A stretch of DNA of 64,000 nt from Acidimicrobiia bacterium (GTDB lineage Bacteria > Actinomycetota > Acidimicrobiia > Acidimicrobiales > Poriferisodalaceae). This document shows, piece after piece, positions 22,163 through 29,908 of the stretch. The notes under the pieces were generated by a model. It was not told the DNA's origin, ran no database searches, and was given only the letters and a program-made list of their open reading frames with translations. Position numbers and translations under genes: made by a program. Numbering within the stretch: the first letter of the stretch is position 1; every line of letters begins with the position of its first letter. The stretch covers positions 22,293 through 86,292 of the forward strand of contig JAJEBN010000017.1 in NCBI GenBank assembly GCA_022822525.1. Reading direction: 5' to 3'.

Positions 22163-22618
22163 TCAGAACGTGGTGAAGCACCACTCGTAGACGAGATCGG
22201 GTGCTTCGAGCGCGGTCACCGGTGTTGCGCGGACGGTGGCACAGACGCGACCGCTGCGGAGCTGCTCGATCGCCTTGCCCTCGCCGGGAGCGAAGAAGAA
22301 CTCGCCGAGCTGGGTGGTGCCGGCGTCGAGCTGTGCGCGGGGAATGGGCACGCCGTCGACGACCAGCGTCGGTTCCCAGCCGGGCTCCACACGTGCCCCG
22401 ACCGAGGTCTGGCGGGGCACCTGCGCGTCCGGCGCGGGCACGACGCCCTGCAGTCCCACGGGGTAGCTCGACACCGTGTCCGAGCCGCGCGTCAGCCAGA
22501 CCGTCAGCACCACGGCAGCGGCCGCGACGAGCGCACCGAGCGTGACGGCCGTCGAGACGCCCTTGCGCAATGCCCAGGGCACGCGCTGGCGACCGTCGGC
22601 AGACTCGTCGCGGCTCAT
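22163..22618 (-). CDS. Hypothetical single-pass membrane protein
   Basis: Start at ATG 22618 gives 151 residues; the longer open frame upstream runs antisense through mnmA sequence and is not credible. A charged N-terminal ~20 residues (MSRDESADGRQRVPWALRKG) is followed by one membrane helix, VSTAVTLGALVAAAAVVLTVWL, and then an extracytoplasmic ~105-residue domain with strand-like segments (GWEPTLVVDGVPIPRAQLDAGT, VYEWCFTTF at the C-terminus) and Cys pairs that could form a disulfide. No family recognised. It lies 64 bases after mnmA on the same strand and could be co-transcribed; convergent with ligA. Confidence 0.7.
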   Translation of the reverse strand: MSRDESADGRQRVPWALRKGVSTAVTLGALVAAAAVVLTVWLTRGSDTVSSYPVGLQGVVPAPDAQVPRQTSVGARVEPGWEPTLVVDGVPIPRAQLDAGTTQLGEFFFAPGEGKAIEQLRSGRVCATVRATPVTALEAPDLVYEWCFTTF

Positions 22619-22682
22619 GCGGGCGGTCTGAGCTCGGTGCCTGATGCGCCGGCGGCAACGCCTGGCTGCAGCAGCGTGCCCA

Positions 22683-23813
22683 TCATGTGAGATGTCCGGC
22701 GGCGGTCGCGCCCCCGAGCACCTCGTCGCCGTCGTAGAACACGACCGCCTGGCCCGGTGCGACACGTCGCTGGGGCCGGGTCCAGTGCAGCTGGCCGTCG
22801 GCGTCGAGGCGACCAGCCAACGCTGGTCCGTGCGCGCTGGTCTGAGCGAGGACGTCACCCTCGGCAGCTCCGTCGGCCCATCGGTGATCGGTGAGCCGGA
22901 CACCCGGCGCCGTCACGTCATCGGCGCCGCCGACGGTGACGCGTCGCGCAGCGACATCGACATCGATGGCGTAGCGCCGCTCAGGCGCGCCGCCGAGGTC
23001 AAGCCCCTTGCGCTGACCCACGGTCACCAACTCCACTGCCGGTGCCGCGCCCACGTACTGGCCGGCAGTGTCGACCAGCTCCGCGGGGTGCAGGTCGATG
23101 CGCTCGGCCAGGAATCGCTCCCGACCGGCGGCCTCGGTAATGAAGCAGACGTCCTGGCTCTCGGGCTTGTGAGCGGTGCGCAGGCCGAGCTCGTCGGCGA
23201 GGGCGCGCAACTCGTCCTTGCGGTAGTCGCCCACGGGGAACCACAGGTCCGCCAGGTCTGCCCCCGACAGCATGTACAGCACGTAGGACTGGTCCTTGGC
23301 GCCGTCAGCGCCTCGACGCAGGCGGGTTCGGCCCTCTCGCCGACTCACTCGCACGTGGTGGCCCGTGACCAGCCAGTCGAACCCCAACCGCCGGGAGCGA
23401 TCCAGCAGCATGTCGAACTTGACGTGCCGGTTGCAATTGATGCACGGGTTCGGTGTGAGGCCCAGCCGGTGAGCGTCCACGTACGGTTCGACGACATCAC
23501 GCTCGAACTCGGCCGCGTAATTGAAGACGAAATGGTCGATGCCCAGCTGCTGACACACCCTGCGGGCATCGTCCACGTCCGAGACAGCGCAGCAGCCCTG
23601 GTCCTGGGGTCCGCCCCACAGCTTCAGCGTGACGCCGACCACCTCATGGCCTTCGCGCTGGCACAGGACCGCAGCGACCGAGCTGTCGACGCCGCCCGAC
23701 ATGGCCACAAGGACCCTGGAGGTGCCAGCGGCTCCATGCCGCTCGGGATCAGACCCAGCGGCTCCATACCGCTCGGGATCAGACCCAGCGGCTCCATGCC
23801 GCTCGGGACTCAT
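22683..23813 (-). CDS. mnmA: tRNA-specific 2-thiouridylase
   Basis: The ATG at 23813 overlaps the upstream cysteine desulfurase TGA by four bases (ATGA). The 376-residue protein has the PP-loop AMSGGVDSSVAA (residues ~37-48), the first catalytic Cys in NPCINCNRHVKF (Cys127), TGHHVR, KDQSYVLYML, KPESQDVCFI (the second catalytic Cys), and a C-terminal beta-barrel domain. It thiolates U34 of Lys, Glu and Gln tRNAs using persulfide sulfur from the adjacent desulfurase. Residues 3-32 are three copies of a 10-residue repeat (PERHGAAGSD) encoded by 30-base tandem repeats, an extension absent from usual MnmA. Confidence 0.95.
   Translation of the reverse strand: MSPERHGAAGSDPERYGAAGSDPERHGAAGTSRVLVAMSGGVDSSVAAVLCQREGHEVVGVTLKLWGGPQDQGCCAVSDVDDARRVCQQLGIDHFVFNYAAEFERDVVEPYVDAHRLGLTPNPCINCNRHVKFDMLLDRSRRLGFDWLVTGHHVRVSRREGRTRLRRGADGAKDQSYVLYMLSGADLADLWFPVGDYRKDELRALADELGLRTAHKPESQDVCFITEAAGRERFLAERIDLHPAELVDTAGQYVGAAPAVELVTVGQRKGLDLGGAPERRYAIDVDVAARRVTVGGADDVTAPGVRLTDHRWADGAAEGDVLAQTSAHGPALAGRLDADGQLHWTRPQRRVAPGQAVVFYDGDEVLGGATAAGHLT
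23726..23808. repeat. 30-base tandem repeat (2.8 copies) at the 5' end of mnmA
   Basis: Units at 23726-23755, 23756-23785 and 23786-23808 (partial) are nearly identical; units 1 and 2 differ by one base (CATGCC versus CATACC). The unit length is a multiple of three, so the repeat stays in frame and encodes PERHGAAGSD repeats at the MnmA N-terminus. It begins immediately inside the ATGA overlap with the upstream gene. Copy number may vary between strains. Confidence 0.9.
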
Positions 23814-24967
23814 CGCAGCTGCTCCACGCAGAGGGGTATCGCCTCGAGCGCCCGCTCGACTTCCCACGGTTCGGTGCACCAGCCAAGCGACAGCCGCAGC
23901 GAGCCCGCTGCGGCCTGCCGCTCGACACCCATGGCAGCGAGCACATGGCTCGGCTCCATCGCCCCCGACGCACACGATGCTGCCGCGGAGGCCATCACAT
24001 CGAACCGATCGAGCAGCACCAGCAGCGCCTCGGTCTCGATGCCGTCGATGAGCAGCTGGCAGATGCCAGCGGCCCGACTCGACCGCTCGACGGTCTCGGC
24101 GCAACCATCGATCGCTGCCAGCAAGCCGTCAGCCAGCCGGTCCGCCAACTCCCCGATCCGTCGGATCTCCTCGTTGCGTCCCGCGTCCAGCTCGCCGAGC
24201 GCGGCCCCCAGCGCGGCGATGCCCGCTGTGTTGTGCGTGCCGCTGCGCCGTTCGGCCTCCTGACCTCCCCCGAGCTGCTGCGCCGTCAGCGTCACGCCGG
24301 GCCGGATGGCAAGGACGCCCACTCCCTTAGGTCCGCCGAACTTGTGGGCGCTCAGCGACAGCAGATCGGCTGACCGCGCCGCTGCAGCGATGTCGACCCA
24401 GTTGACGCCCTGCACCGCATCGGTGTGCAGCAACGCACCGGGAGCGTGTTCGTGCACCACCTCTGCGATCGCTTCGAGATCGGCGATGACGCCGGACTCG
24501 TTGTTGACCAGCATCACCGACACCAGACCCACGGCCGGGCCCGCATCTGCAGCGAGTTGCGCGGCCAGATGCTCCAGGTCGACCCTGCCGCCGGCATCGA
24601 CGCGCAAGAAACGGCCCCCCACCGCAGCGACTGGATGCAGCACCGCATGGTGCTCGCTGGCGGGGCACAGCGCCGTGGTGTCCGTCGCTTCACACACGCC
24701 GCGCACTGCGAGATTGTCTGCTTCGGTGCCGCCGCTGGTGAAGACGATGCCATGCGGGTCGAATCCGAGCGCGCCGGCGGCGATCTCGCGGGCATCGTCG
24801 ATCGCCGAACGCGACGCACGAGCCATGCGATGCGCTCCCGACGGGTTGGCGAACTGCGCGGAGAGGAACGGCGTCATGGCCTCAACGGCACTCGGGCGCA
24901 TCGGTGTTGACGCGGCACAGTCGAGATAGGCGAGGCGATCCACTGCGTGCATCGGGTCGGCAGCCAC
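23810..24967 (-). CDS. Cysteine desulfurase (NifS/IscS-type class V aminotransferase)
   Basis: The 385-residue protein starts at GTG 24967 (ATG six codons later is an alternative). It has AYLDCAASTPMRPSAVEAM, FTSGGTEADNL, CPASEHHAVL, LVNNESGVIADLEAI, the PLP-binding Lys in LSLSAHKFGGPKGVG, and the catalytic Cys in ASCASGAMEPSHVL, with the group I-like loop around it. It takes sulfur from cysteine as an enzyme persulfide. Overlap with mnmA indicates its main job here is sulfur supply for tRNA 2-thiolation, although it could also serve Fe-S cluster assembly. Confidence 0.93.
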   Translation of the reverse strand: MAADPMHAVDRLAYLDCAASTPMRPSAVEAMTPFLSAQFANPSGAHRMARASRSAIDDAREIAAGALGFDPHGIVFTSGGTEADNLAVRGVCEATDTTALCPASEHHAVLHPVAAVGGRFLRVDAGGRVDLEHLAAQLAADAGPAVGLVSVMLVNNESGVIADLEAIAEVVHEHAPGALLHTDAVQGVNWVDIAAAARSADLLSLSAHKFGGPKGVGVLAIRPGVTLTAQQLGGGQEAERRSGTHNTAGIAALGAALGELDAGRNEEIRRIGELADRLADGLLAAIDGCAETVERSSRAAGICQLLIDGIETEALLVLLDRFDVMASAAASCASGAMEPSHVLAAMGVERQAAAGSLRLSLGWCTEPWEVERALEAIPLCVEQLR

Positions 24968-25212
24968 GTCGTGAGGTTACGGGCACTGCGGGGACCGCCC
25001 GCCGACAAGCCCGATGCACCTGCTGTCGCGGCCGATTCATGCACTCGGACTAATCGACAGCAAGAAACAAACAAATGGTCGGAGGGGCCTTGCTGCGACC
25101 ACCTTCGGGCGGCGCCGGGAGAAAATGCATGTGGGGACTGATGCAACCGACCGCAAGCGATTGAGGAAACGGCTTTCATGGACATCACCTCATTGGTGGG
25201 TCACTCTTCCCC

Positions 25213-25230
25213 GGTCCCGATGACGGGACC
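25213..25230 (+). promoter_or_regulatory. Hairpin immediately upstream of oxyR
   Basis: A perfect inverted repeat, GGTCCCG / CGGGACC with a 4-base ATGA loop, ends 6 bases before the oxyR GTG. It occupies the place of the ribosome binding site, and no other good one is visible. The 269-base divergent intergenic region also holds CGATT-N13-TAATCG (about 25029-25053), a spaced inverted repeat of the kind LysR-type regulators bind. Either element could mediate autoregulation, but this is inference. Confidence 0.4.
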
Positions 25231-25236
25231 CCATGC

Positions 25237-26250
25237 GTGAGCGCATCAGCGCCGGTGCGCCCCGCCACGACAGCTGTCGGTCGGCCGACGATGCGCCAGC
25301 TCGAGTACCTGGTCGCGCTCGACAACCACGGACACATCGGACGTGCTGCGGCATCCTGCTACGTCTCCCAGCCGACGCTGAGCACCCAGATCCGCCAGCT
25401 CGAGCGCCATCTCGGCGTCTCGATCACCGAACGGGTCGGCCGCGGCATCGTTGTGACACCCGTTGGCCACGAGCTGGCCGACCGCGCACGGATTGTCCTG
25501 CGCGACACCGACGAACTGCTCGAATTGGGACGCTGCAGTTCGACCGGCCTCATCGGCCCGCTCCGGATCGCCGCGATTCCGACAGCTGCGCCTTACCTGC
25601 TCGCACGGATGCTGCCAGTTGTGCGCGAGCGTCATCCGGACGCCCAGATACACCTGGACGAGCTGAAGACCGCAGCGCTGATCGACGACCTGGCCGCTGC
25701 GCAGCTCGATCTCGCCCTGCTGGCGCTTCCGATGCCGGCCCCCGACGTCGAGTATCTCGTGGTGCTCGACGACCCGTTCCTGCTGGCGATGGACCCCCGG
25801 CACCGCCTGGCGCGCCGGCAGACGGTCTCATCTGCGGATCTCGCCAGCGAGACCGTGCTGCTGCTCGAGAACGGCCACTGCCTGCGGGGCCAAGCGCTCG
25901 AGGTCTGCCGTGACGCGGGCGCCCGGGAAGTCGGCCGGGGCGGCACCAGCCTCGTGACCATCTGCCAGATGGTGGCTGCGGGCATGGGCGTCACGCTGCT
26001 GCCCGCCAGCGCCGCCCCGATCGAGGCTCGGCGCGGCGCGGGAGTCGTGGTGCGTCCGTTCAGCGACGACGTGCCCAAGCGCGAGCTCGCGCTCGCATGG
26101 CGACGCCGCTCGCCGGCCGCGCCGCTGTACCGCGAGCTGGCCGGCCTGATCGCGCAGCGCCTGGCGGATCCGAGCCCCTCGGGCTCACCGGGCTCTCCCA
26201 GCCAGGAAGCGGACGAGTCCTCCCCAGCAGGTGGCAGCAGCGCCGCGTGA
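25237..26250 (+). CDS. oxyR: LysR-type hydrogen peroxide sensor regulator
   Basis: The 337-residue protein has an N-terminal LysR helix-turn-helix (MRQLEYLVALDNHGHIGRAA ... SQPTLSTQIRQLERHLG) and a periplasmic-binding-like effector domain. The decisive feature is LLLENGHCLRGQALEVC: Cys215 and Cys224 are nine residues apart in the same sequence context as the redox-switch cysteines of OxyR (GHCLRDQ...C in the enteric protein), so disulfide-mediated peroxide sensing is expected. A ~18-residue N-terminal extension and a Pro/Ser/Gly-rich tail are additional. No catalase or peroxiredoxin gene lies next to it, unlike common oxyR loci. GTG at 25237 lacks an obvious ribosome binding site. Confidence 0.88.
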   Translation: MSASAPVRPATTAVGRPTMRQLEYLVALDNHGHIGRAAASCYVSQPTLSTQIRQLERHLGVSITERVGRGIVVTPVGHELADRARIVLRDTDELLELGRCSSTGLIGPLRIAAIPTAAPYLLARMLPVVRERHPDAQIHLDELKTAALIDDLAAAQLDLALLALPMPAPDVEYLVVLDDPFLLAMDPRHRLARRQTVSSADLASETVLLLENGHCLRGQALEVCRDAGAREVGRGGTSLVTICQMVAAGMGVTLLPASAAPIEARRGAGVVVRPFSDDVPKRELALAWRRRSPAAPLYRELAGLIAQRLADPSPSGSPGSPSQEADESSPAGGSSAA

Positions 26251-26357
26251 TGCCACACTTGCCGAGCGTTTGCGCTCGCAGCGCCCGCCGTGTCGCGCGG
26301 CGAGATGCCGGGCCCGACGCGACCCACACGACACTCAACCGCGGGACAGCCGGCAAC

Positions 26358-27482
26358 ATGGCCATCGAGGTCTCCATCGACATCCCTGCATCGCCACAGG
26401 AAGTCTGGGATTACGTCGCAGATCTCGCGTGCAACGTCGAGTGGATGGCCGACGCCCAGTCGATCACCTTCACGTCTGCCCAGACGGAGGGCACCGGCAC
26501 GACGTTCGACTGCGTCACCAAGATCGGCCCGATGAAGACCACGGACAAGATCGAGGTCACCGAGTGGGATCCGCCGAACACGCTCGGCATCACCCATCAC
26601 GGCGCGGTGACTGGCACTGGCCGCTTCACGCTCGCCCCGATCGAAGACGGCACCCGCTTCACGTGGGCCGAAGACCTGACGCTGCCGTGGTACTTCGGCG
26701 CACGGGTGGGACAGCAGCCCGCCTCCATCGTGCTGGAACGCGTCTGGCGGCGGAACCTGCGAAACCTGCGTGCACGAATGCTCGAACGCCAGCAGGGACC
26801 GACCGGTCACGAGCCCGGTCCCCTGCTCGGGATGGGCCGCGACTCCGAGATGCGCTCCTACGGCCCGCACATCATCCGCATGACCCTGCGCGGCCGCGAC
26901 CTGACCCATGAGGCAGCAGCGATGCGTCATGTGCGGGCGTACGGCTATCCCGCGCCGCGCGTCATCGAGCAACCCGATGCGCGCTCGGTGGTGATGGAAC
27001 GCCTGACGGGCCCCACGATGCTCGACGAGCTCGCCGCCAAGCCGTGGCTGCTGTCACGTCACGTCAAGGGCCTGGCGCGGCTGCACCGGATGCTCGGCGA
27101 CGTGCCCGCGCCGAGCGACTGGGTCAAGGTGTCGAGCGGCAGATCGGTCGTGCATCTCGACCTGCAGCCCGACAACGTCAAGCTCACACCCGATGGCCCC
27201 GTCGTCATCGACTGGTCGAACGCGGCCGCCGGCGAGGCCGCATTCGACGCCGCGTCCACCTATGTCCGGCTGCGCACCGCCTCTCCCGACAACCACGCCG
27301 CCGCACGTGCAGTCATCAACGCGTTCCGCACCCGCTTCGCTCGCGCGTTCCTCAAGGAGTTCGGTTCCGACGAGATCCTGTCGCGCCTGAGGGCCGCCGC
27401 CGACTTGCGCCTGCTCGACCGCAACCTGCATCCCAACGAGCGCGAAGCGGTGTTCGCGCTCGCCCGCGGCGAACTCGACTAG
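26358..27482 (+). CDS. SRPBCC domain fused to APH-type phosphotransferase
   Basis: ATG at 26358 gives a 374-residue protein made of two parts. Residues ~1-145 are an SRPBCC/polyketide-cyclase-like domain: EVSIDIPASPQEVWDYVADL, WDPPNTLGITHHG, RFTWAEDLTLPWYFG. Residues ~165-374 are a compact aminoglycoside-phosphotransferase-like kinase: an N-lobe segment LTHEAAAMRHVRAYGYPAPRV, a hinge VVMERLTGPTM, the catalytic loop VVHLDLQPDN (266-273) and the metal-binding VIDWSNAAAG (284-291). Small-molecule phosphorylation is expected from the kinase part; the SRPBCC part may bind a lipid-like ligand. The combination is unusual. It starts 107 bases after oxyR on the same strand. Confidence 0.85.
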   Translation: MAIEVSIDIPASPQEVWDYVADLACNVEWMADAQSITFTSAQTEGTGTTFDCVTKIGPMKTTDKIEVTEWDPPNTLGITHHGAVTGTGRFTLAPIEDGTRFTWAEDLTLPWYFGARVGQQPASIVLERVWRRNLRNLRARMLERQQGPTGHEPGPLLGMGRDSEMRSYGPHIIRMTLRGRDLTHEAAAMRHVRAYGYPAPRVIEQPDARSVVMERLTGPTMLDELAAKPWLLSRHVKGLARLHRMLGDVPAPSDWVKVSSGRSVVHLDLQPDNVKLTPDGPVVIDWSNAAAGEAAFDAASTYVRLRTASPDNHAAARAVINAFRTRFARAFLKEFGSDEILSRLRAAADLRLLDRNLHPNEREAVFALARGELD

Positions 27483-27524
27483 CGCGCTGCACGGCCGCCG
27501 GCTGTCAGACGCGCCGGTGCCTCG

Positions 27525-28490
27525 TCAGGGGAGATCGTCGAGCAGGATCTCGGCCGCGGCGTAGGGATCCAGCACGCGCCGGGCCAGTCGCTCACGCAGC
27601 CGTGCGGCAATCGGCGCGTCGGTGAGCTCTGCGACGCGCGCGGCAATCGTGGCCCGCAGGATCTCATCGAGCTCGGAATCCACACGCGCGGCGCGGCGCG
27701 ACTCGAGCTCGCCCGAGGAAATGCAGTGGTCACGATGCGCTCCGATGGCATCCCACAGCTCCGCGGCACCCTCCCCGGTGGTGCCCACCGAGGTGAGGAT
27801 CGGCGGATCCCATTCGCCGGGGGCCGACAGGTCCAGCATCTGGCGGATGTCCCGGCACGTCTCGGAGGTGCCGGGCCGGTCAGCCTTGTTCACCACGAAG
27901 ATGTCGGCGATCTCCATGAGGCCCGCCTTGTTGGCCTGCACCGAGTCGCCCCAGCCGGGGTTCACCACGACCACGGTGGTGTCGGCGGCACCCACGATCT
28001 CAGTCTCGATCTGGCCGACGCCGACCGTCTCGATCACGATCCAGGGCCAGCCCAGTGCGTCCAGTACCCGCACGGCCAGCGGCGTCGCCAGCGTCAGGCC
28101 CCCGAGGTGCCCCCGCGTCGCCATCGACCGGATGTACACGCCCTCGTCGAAGGTGTGGTCGGACATGCGCACGCGGTCGCCCAGGATCGCGCCCCCGCTG
28201 AACGGCGACGACGGGTCGATCGCCAACACCGCCAGGCGCTCCCCGCGCTCGCGTGCCACGCCGACGACGGCCGAGTTGAGCGTCGACTTCCCCGCGCCGG
28301 GGGCGCCGGTGATGCCGACGGTGTGAGCGGCGCCAGAGCGCGCGAAGGTCGCTGCGCCCAGCTCGCGCGCCGGCGGGCCGCCGCGCTCGACGAGCGACAT
28401 GACCCGTGCCAAGGCGCGCCTCTGGCCGCTGCGGGCAGCTTCGAGCAAGCTCGCGGTGTCATCGCTGAGGGGAGCGTCACGGGGCTTCAT
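27525..28490 (-). CDS. meaB: Methylmalonyl-CoA mutase-associated GTPase (MeaB/ArgK)
   Basis: Start chosen at ATG 28490 (MKPRDAPLSD), giving 321 residues; the longer frame to 28529 ends beside the murA stop. G3E GTPase motifs are clear: Walker A GITGAPGAGKSTL, DPSSPFSGGAILGDR, a switch region GVYIRSMATRGHLGG, ETVGVGQIE, and NKADRPG. MeaB loads and protects adenosylcobalamin on methylmalonyl-CoA mutase, so a mutase is expected elsewhere in the genome. It is 42 bases downstream of murA on the same strand. Confidence 0.93.
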   Translation of the reverse strand: MKPRDAPLSDDTASLLEAARSGQRRALARVMSLVERGGPPARELGAATFARSGAAHTVGITGAPGAGKSTLNSAVVGVARERGERLAVLAIDPSSPFSGGAILGDRVRMSDHTFDEGVYIRSMATRGHLGGLTLATPLAVRVLDALGWPWIVIETVGVGQIETEIVGAADTTVVVVNPGWGDSVQANKAGLMEIADIFVVNKADRPGTSETCRDIRQMLDLSAPGEWDPPILTSVGTTGEGAAELWDAIGAHRDHCISSGELESRRAARVDSELDEILRATIAARVAELTDAPIAARLRERLARRVLDPYAAAEILLDDLP

Positions 28491-28532
28491 CGGCGCGCTG
28501 ACGGTAGCCAGACGCGCCCTCGGCGGCACGCT

Positions 28533-29813
28533 TCAGCGACGCGTGATGGTGGCACCGAGGCCGGCGAGCTTGCCGGCCAGGTCCTCGTAGCCACGGTCGA
28601 TGTGAGCGGCGCCCGCGATCTCGGTCTCGCCCTCCGCGGCGAGGCCCGCCATCACCAGTGCAGCGCCGGCGCGGATGTCGTGTGCGCGCACCGGCGCGCC
28701 CGACAGCCGCTCGACGCCCCGCACGACCGCGTGGTGACCCTCGGTGCGGATGTCGGCGCCCATGCGCCGCAGCTCGTCGATGTAGCGGAAGCGCCCGGTG
28801 AAGATGTTCTCGGTGACGATGCCCACGCCTGATGCTGCCGTCAGCAAGGTCACCAAGAACGGCTTGTAGTCGGTGGCCAGACCCGGGTACGGCAGCGTGG
28901 AGATGTCCGCCGATGCCAGCCGCCCGGTCATCGTCGCTCGCACGCCGTCGTCGTCGGCGACGATGTGCATGCCCATCTCGGTGAGCTTGCGGATGAGCAT
29001 GGTCATGTGCCCGGCCACTGCGTGGCGCAAGAACACCGATCCTCCGCACATGCCCGCAGCAGCCAGATACGTTGCGGCCTCGACGCGGTCGGGGATCACC
29101 GAGTACCCCTCGGGCGATCGGGCAGGCGCCAGGCGTTCGACGCCGTCGATGGCCAGCCGATCTCCTGACCAGCCGACCGCCGCACCCATCCGGTTGAGGA
29201 ACTCGACAAGGTCGCCGATCTCGGGTTCGCGCGCCGGGTTCACGATGACCGTGCGTCCCTTGGCGCGCACGGCGGCCATCAGCACGTTCTCGGTGGCGCC
29301 GACCGACGGGTACTCGAGCACGACTTCGGTGCCCCGCAGCACCTCGGCGGTGCCCGAGATGTCGCCGTGGGCGGTGCTGAATGTCGCCCCCAGGCTCTCG
29401 AGCGCCCGCAGGTGCATGTCGATCGGCCGCGGGCCGAAGTCGTCGCCGCCCGGCAGGGCCACCCGGGCCGTGCCGAAGCGTCCGAGCAGCGGCCCGAGCA
29501 CCGCGATCGAGGCCCGCATGCGCTCGACCAGGTGATACGGCGCTTCGGTGCTGAGCTCGGCGGGGACGTCGACGACGAGCCGGTGATCGGCACGGGTCAC
29601 GGTCACGCCCATGGCCCCGAGCAGCTCGCACATGAGCGACACGTCGGAGATGTCGGGCACGTTGGCCAGCACGTGACGTCCCTCGGCCAGCAAGCAGGCC
29701 GCCATCAGCTTGAGCACGCTGTTCTTGGCGCCGCCGATGCGGACCTCGCCGTCGAGCGGCCCGCTTCGCCGCGTCACGAACGTGTCACGTTCACCGGAAT
29801 CGACGATGTCCAC
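28533..29813 (-). CDS. murA: UDP-N-acetylglucosamine 1-carboxyvinyltransferase, Cys-to-Asp variant
   Basis: GTG at 29813 gives 426 residues, the family size; an ATG at 29870 would add 19 atypical residues. RIGGAKNSVLKLMAACLL holds the substrate-binding Lys30/Asn31, followed by RASIAVLGPLLGRFG and later the LPYPGLATDYKP and IFTGRFRYIDELRRMGA segments. At the place of the active-site Cys (Cys115 in the enteric enzyme) the protein reads PGGDDFG, so residue 124 is Asp. The same substitution in other actinobacteria gives fosfomycin resistance. MurA makes the first committed peptidoglycan precursor in the cytoplasm. Confidence 0.95.
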   Translation of the reverse strand: MDIVDSGERDTFVTRRSGPLDGEVRIGGAKNSVLKLMAACLLAEGRHVLANVPDISDVSLMCELLGAMGVTVTRADHRLVVDVPAELSTEAPYHLVERMRASIAVLGPLLGRFGTARVALPGGDDFGPRPIDMHLRALESLGATFSTAHGDISGTAEVLRGTEVVLEYPSVGATENVLMAAVRAKGRTVIVNPAREPEIGDLVEFLNRMGAAVGWSGDRLAIDGVERLAPARSPEGYSVIPDRVEAATYLAAAGMCGGSVFLRHAVAGHMTMLIRKLTEMGMHIVADDDGVRATMTGRLASADISTLPYPGLATDYKPFLVTLLTAASGVGIVTENIFTGRFRYIDELRRMGADIRTEGHHAVVRGVERLSGAPVRAHDIRAGAALVMAGLAAEGETEIAGAAHIDRGYEDLAGKLAGLGATITRR

Positions 29814-29908
29814 CGCTATAGCGATACCACCAACGCCGGCACTTGCGGCAGCGCAGCGCTGATCGGGCATGTGGCTGACGTGCCCGTGGGTGTGCTAGGC
29901 CCGCCGCC

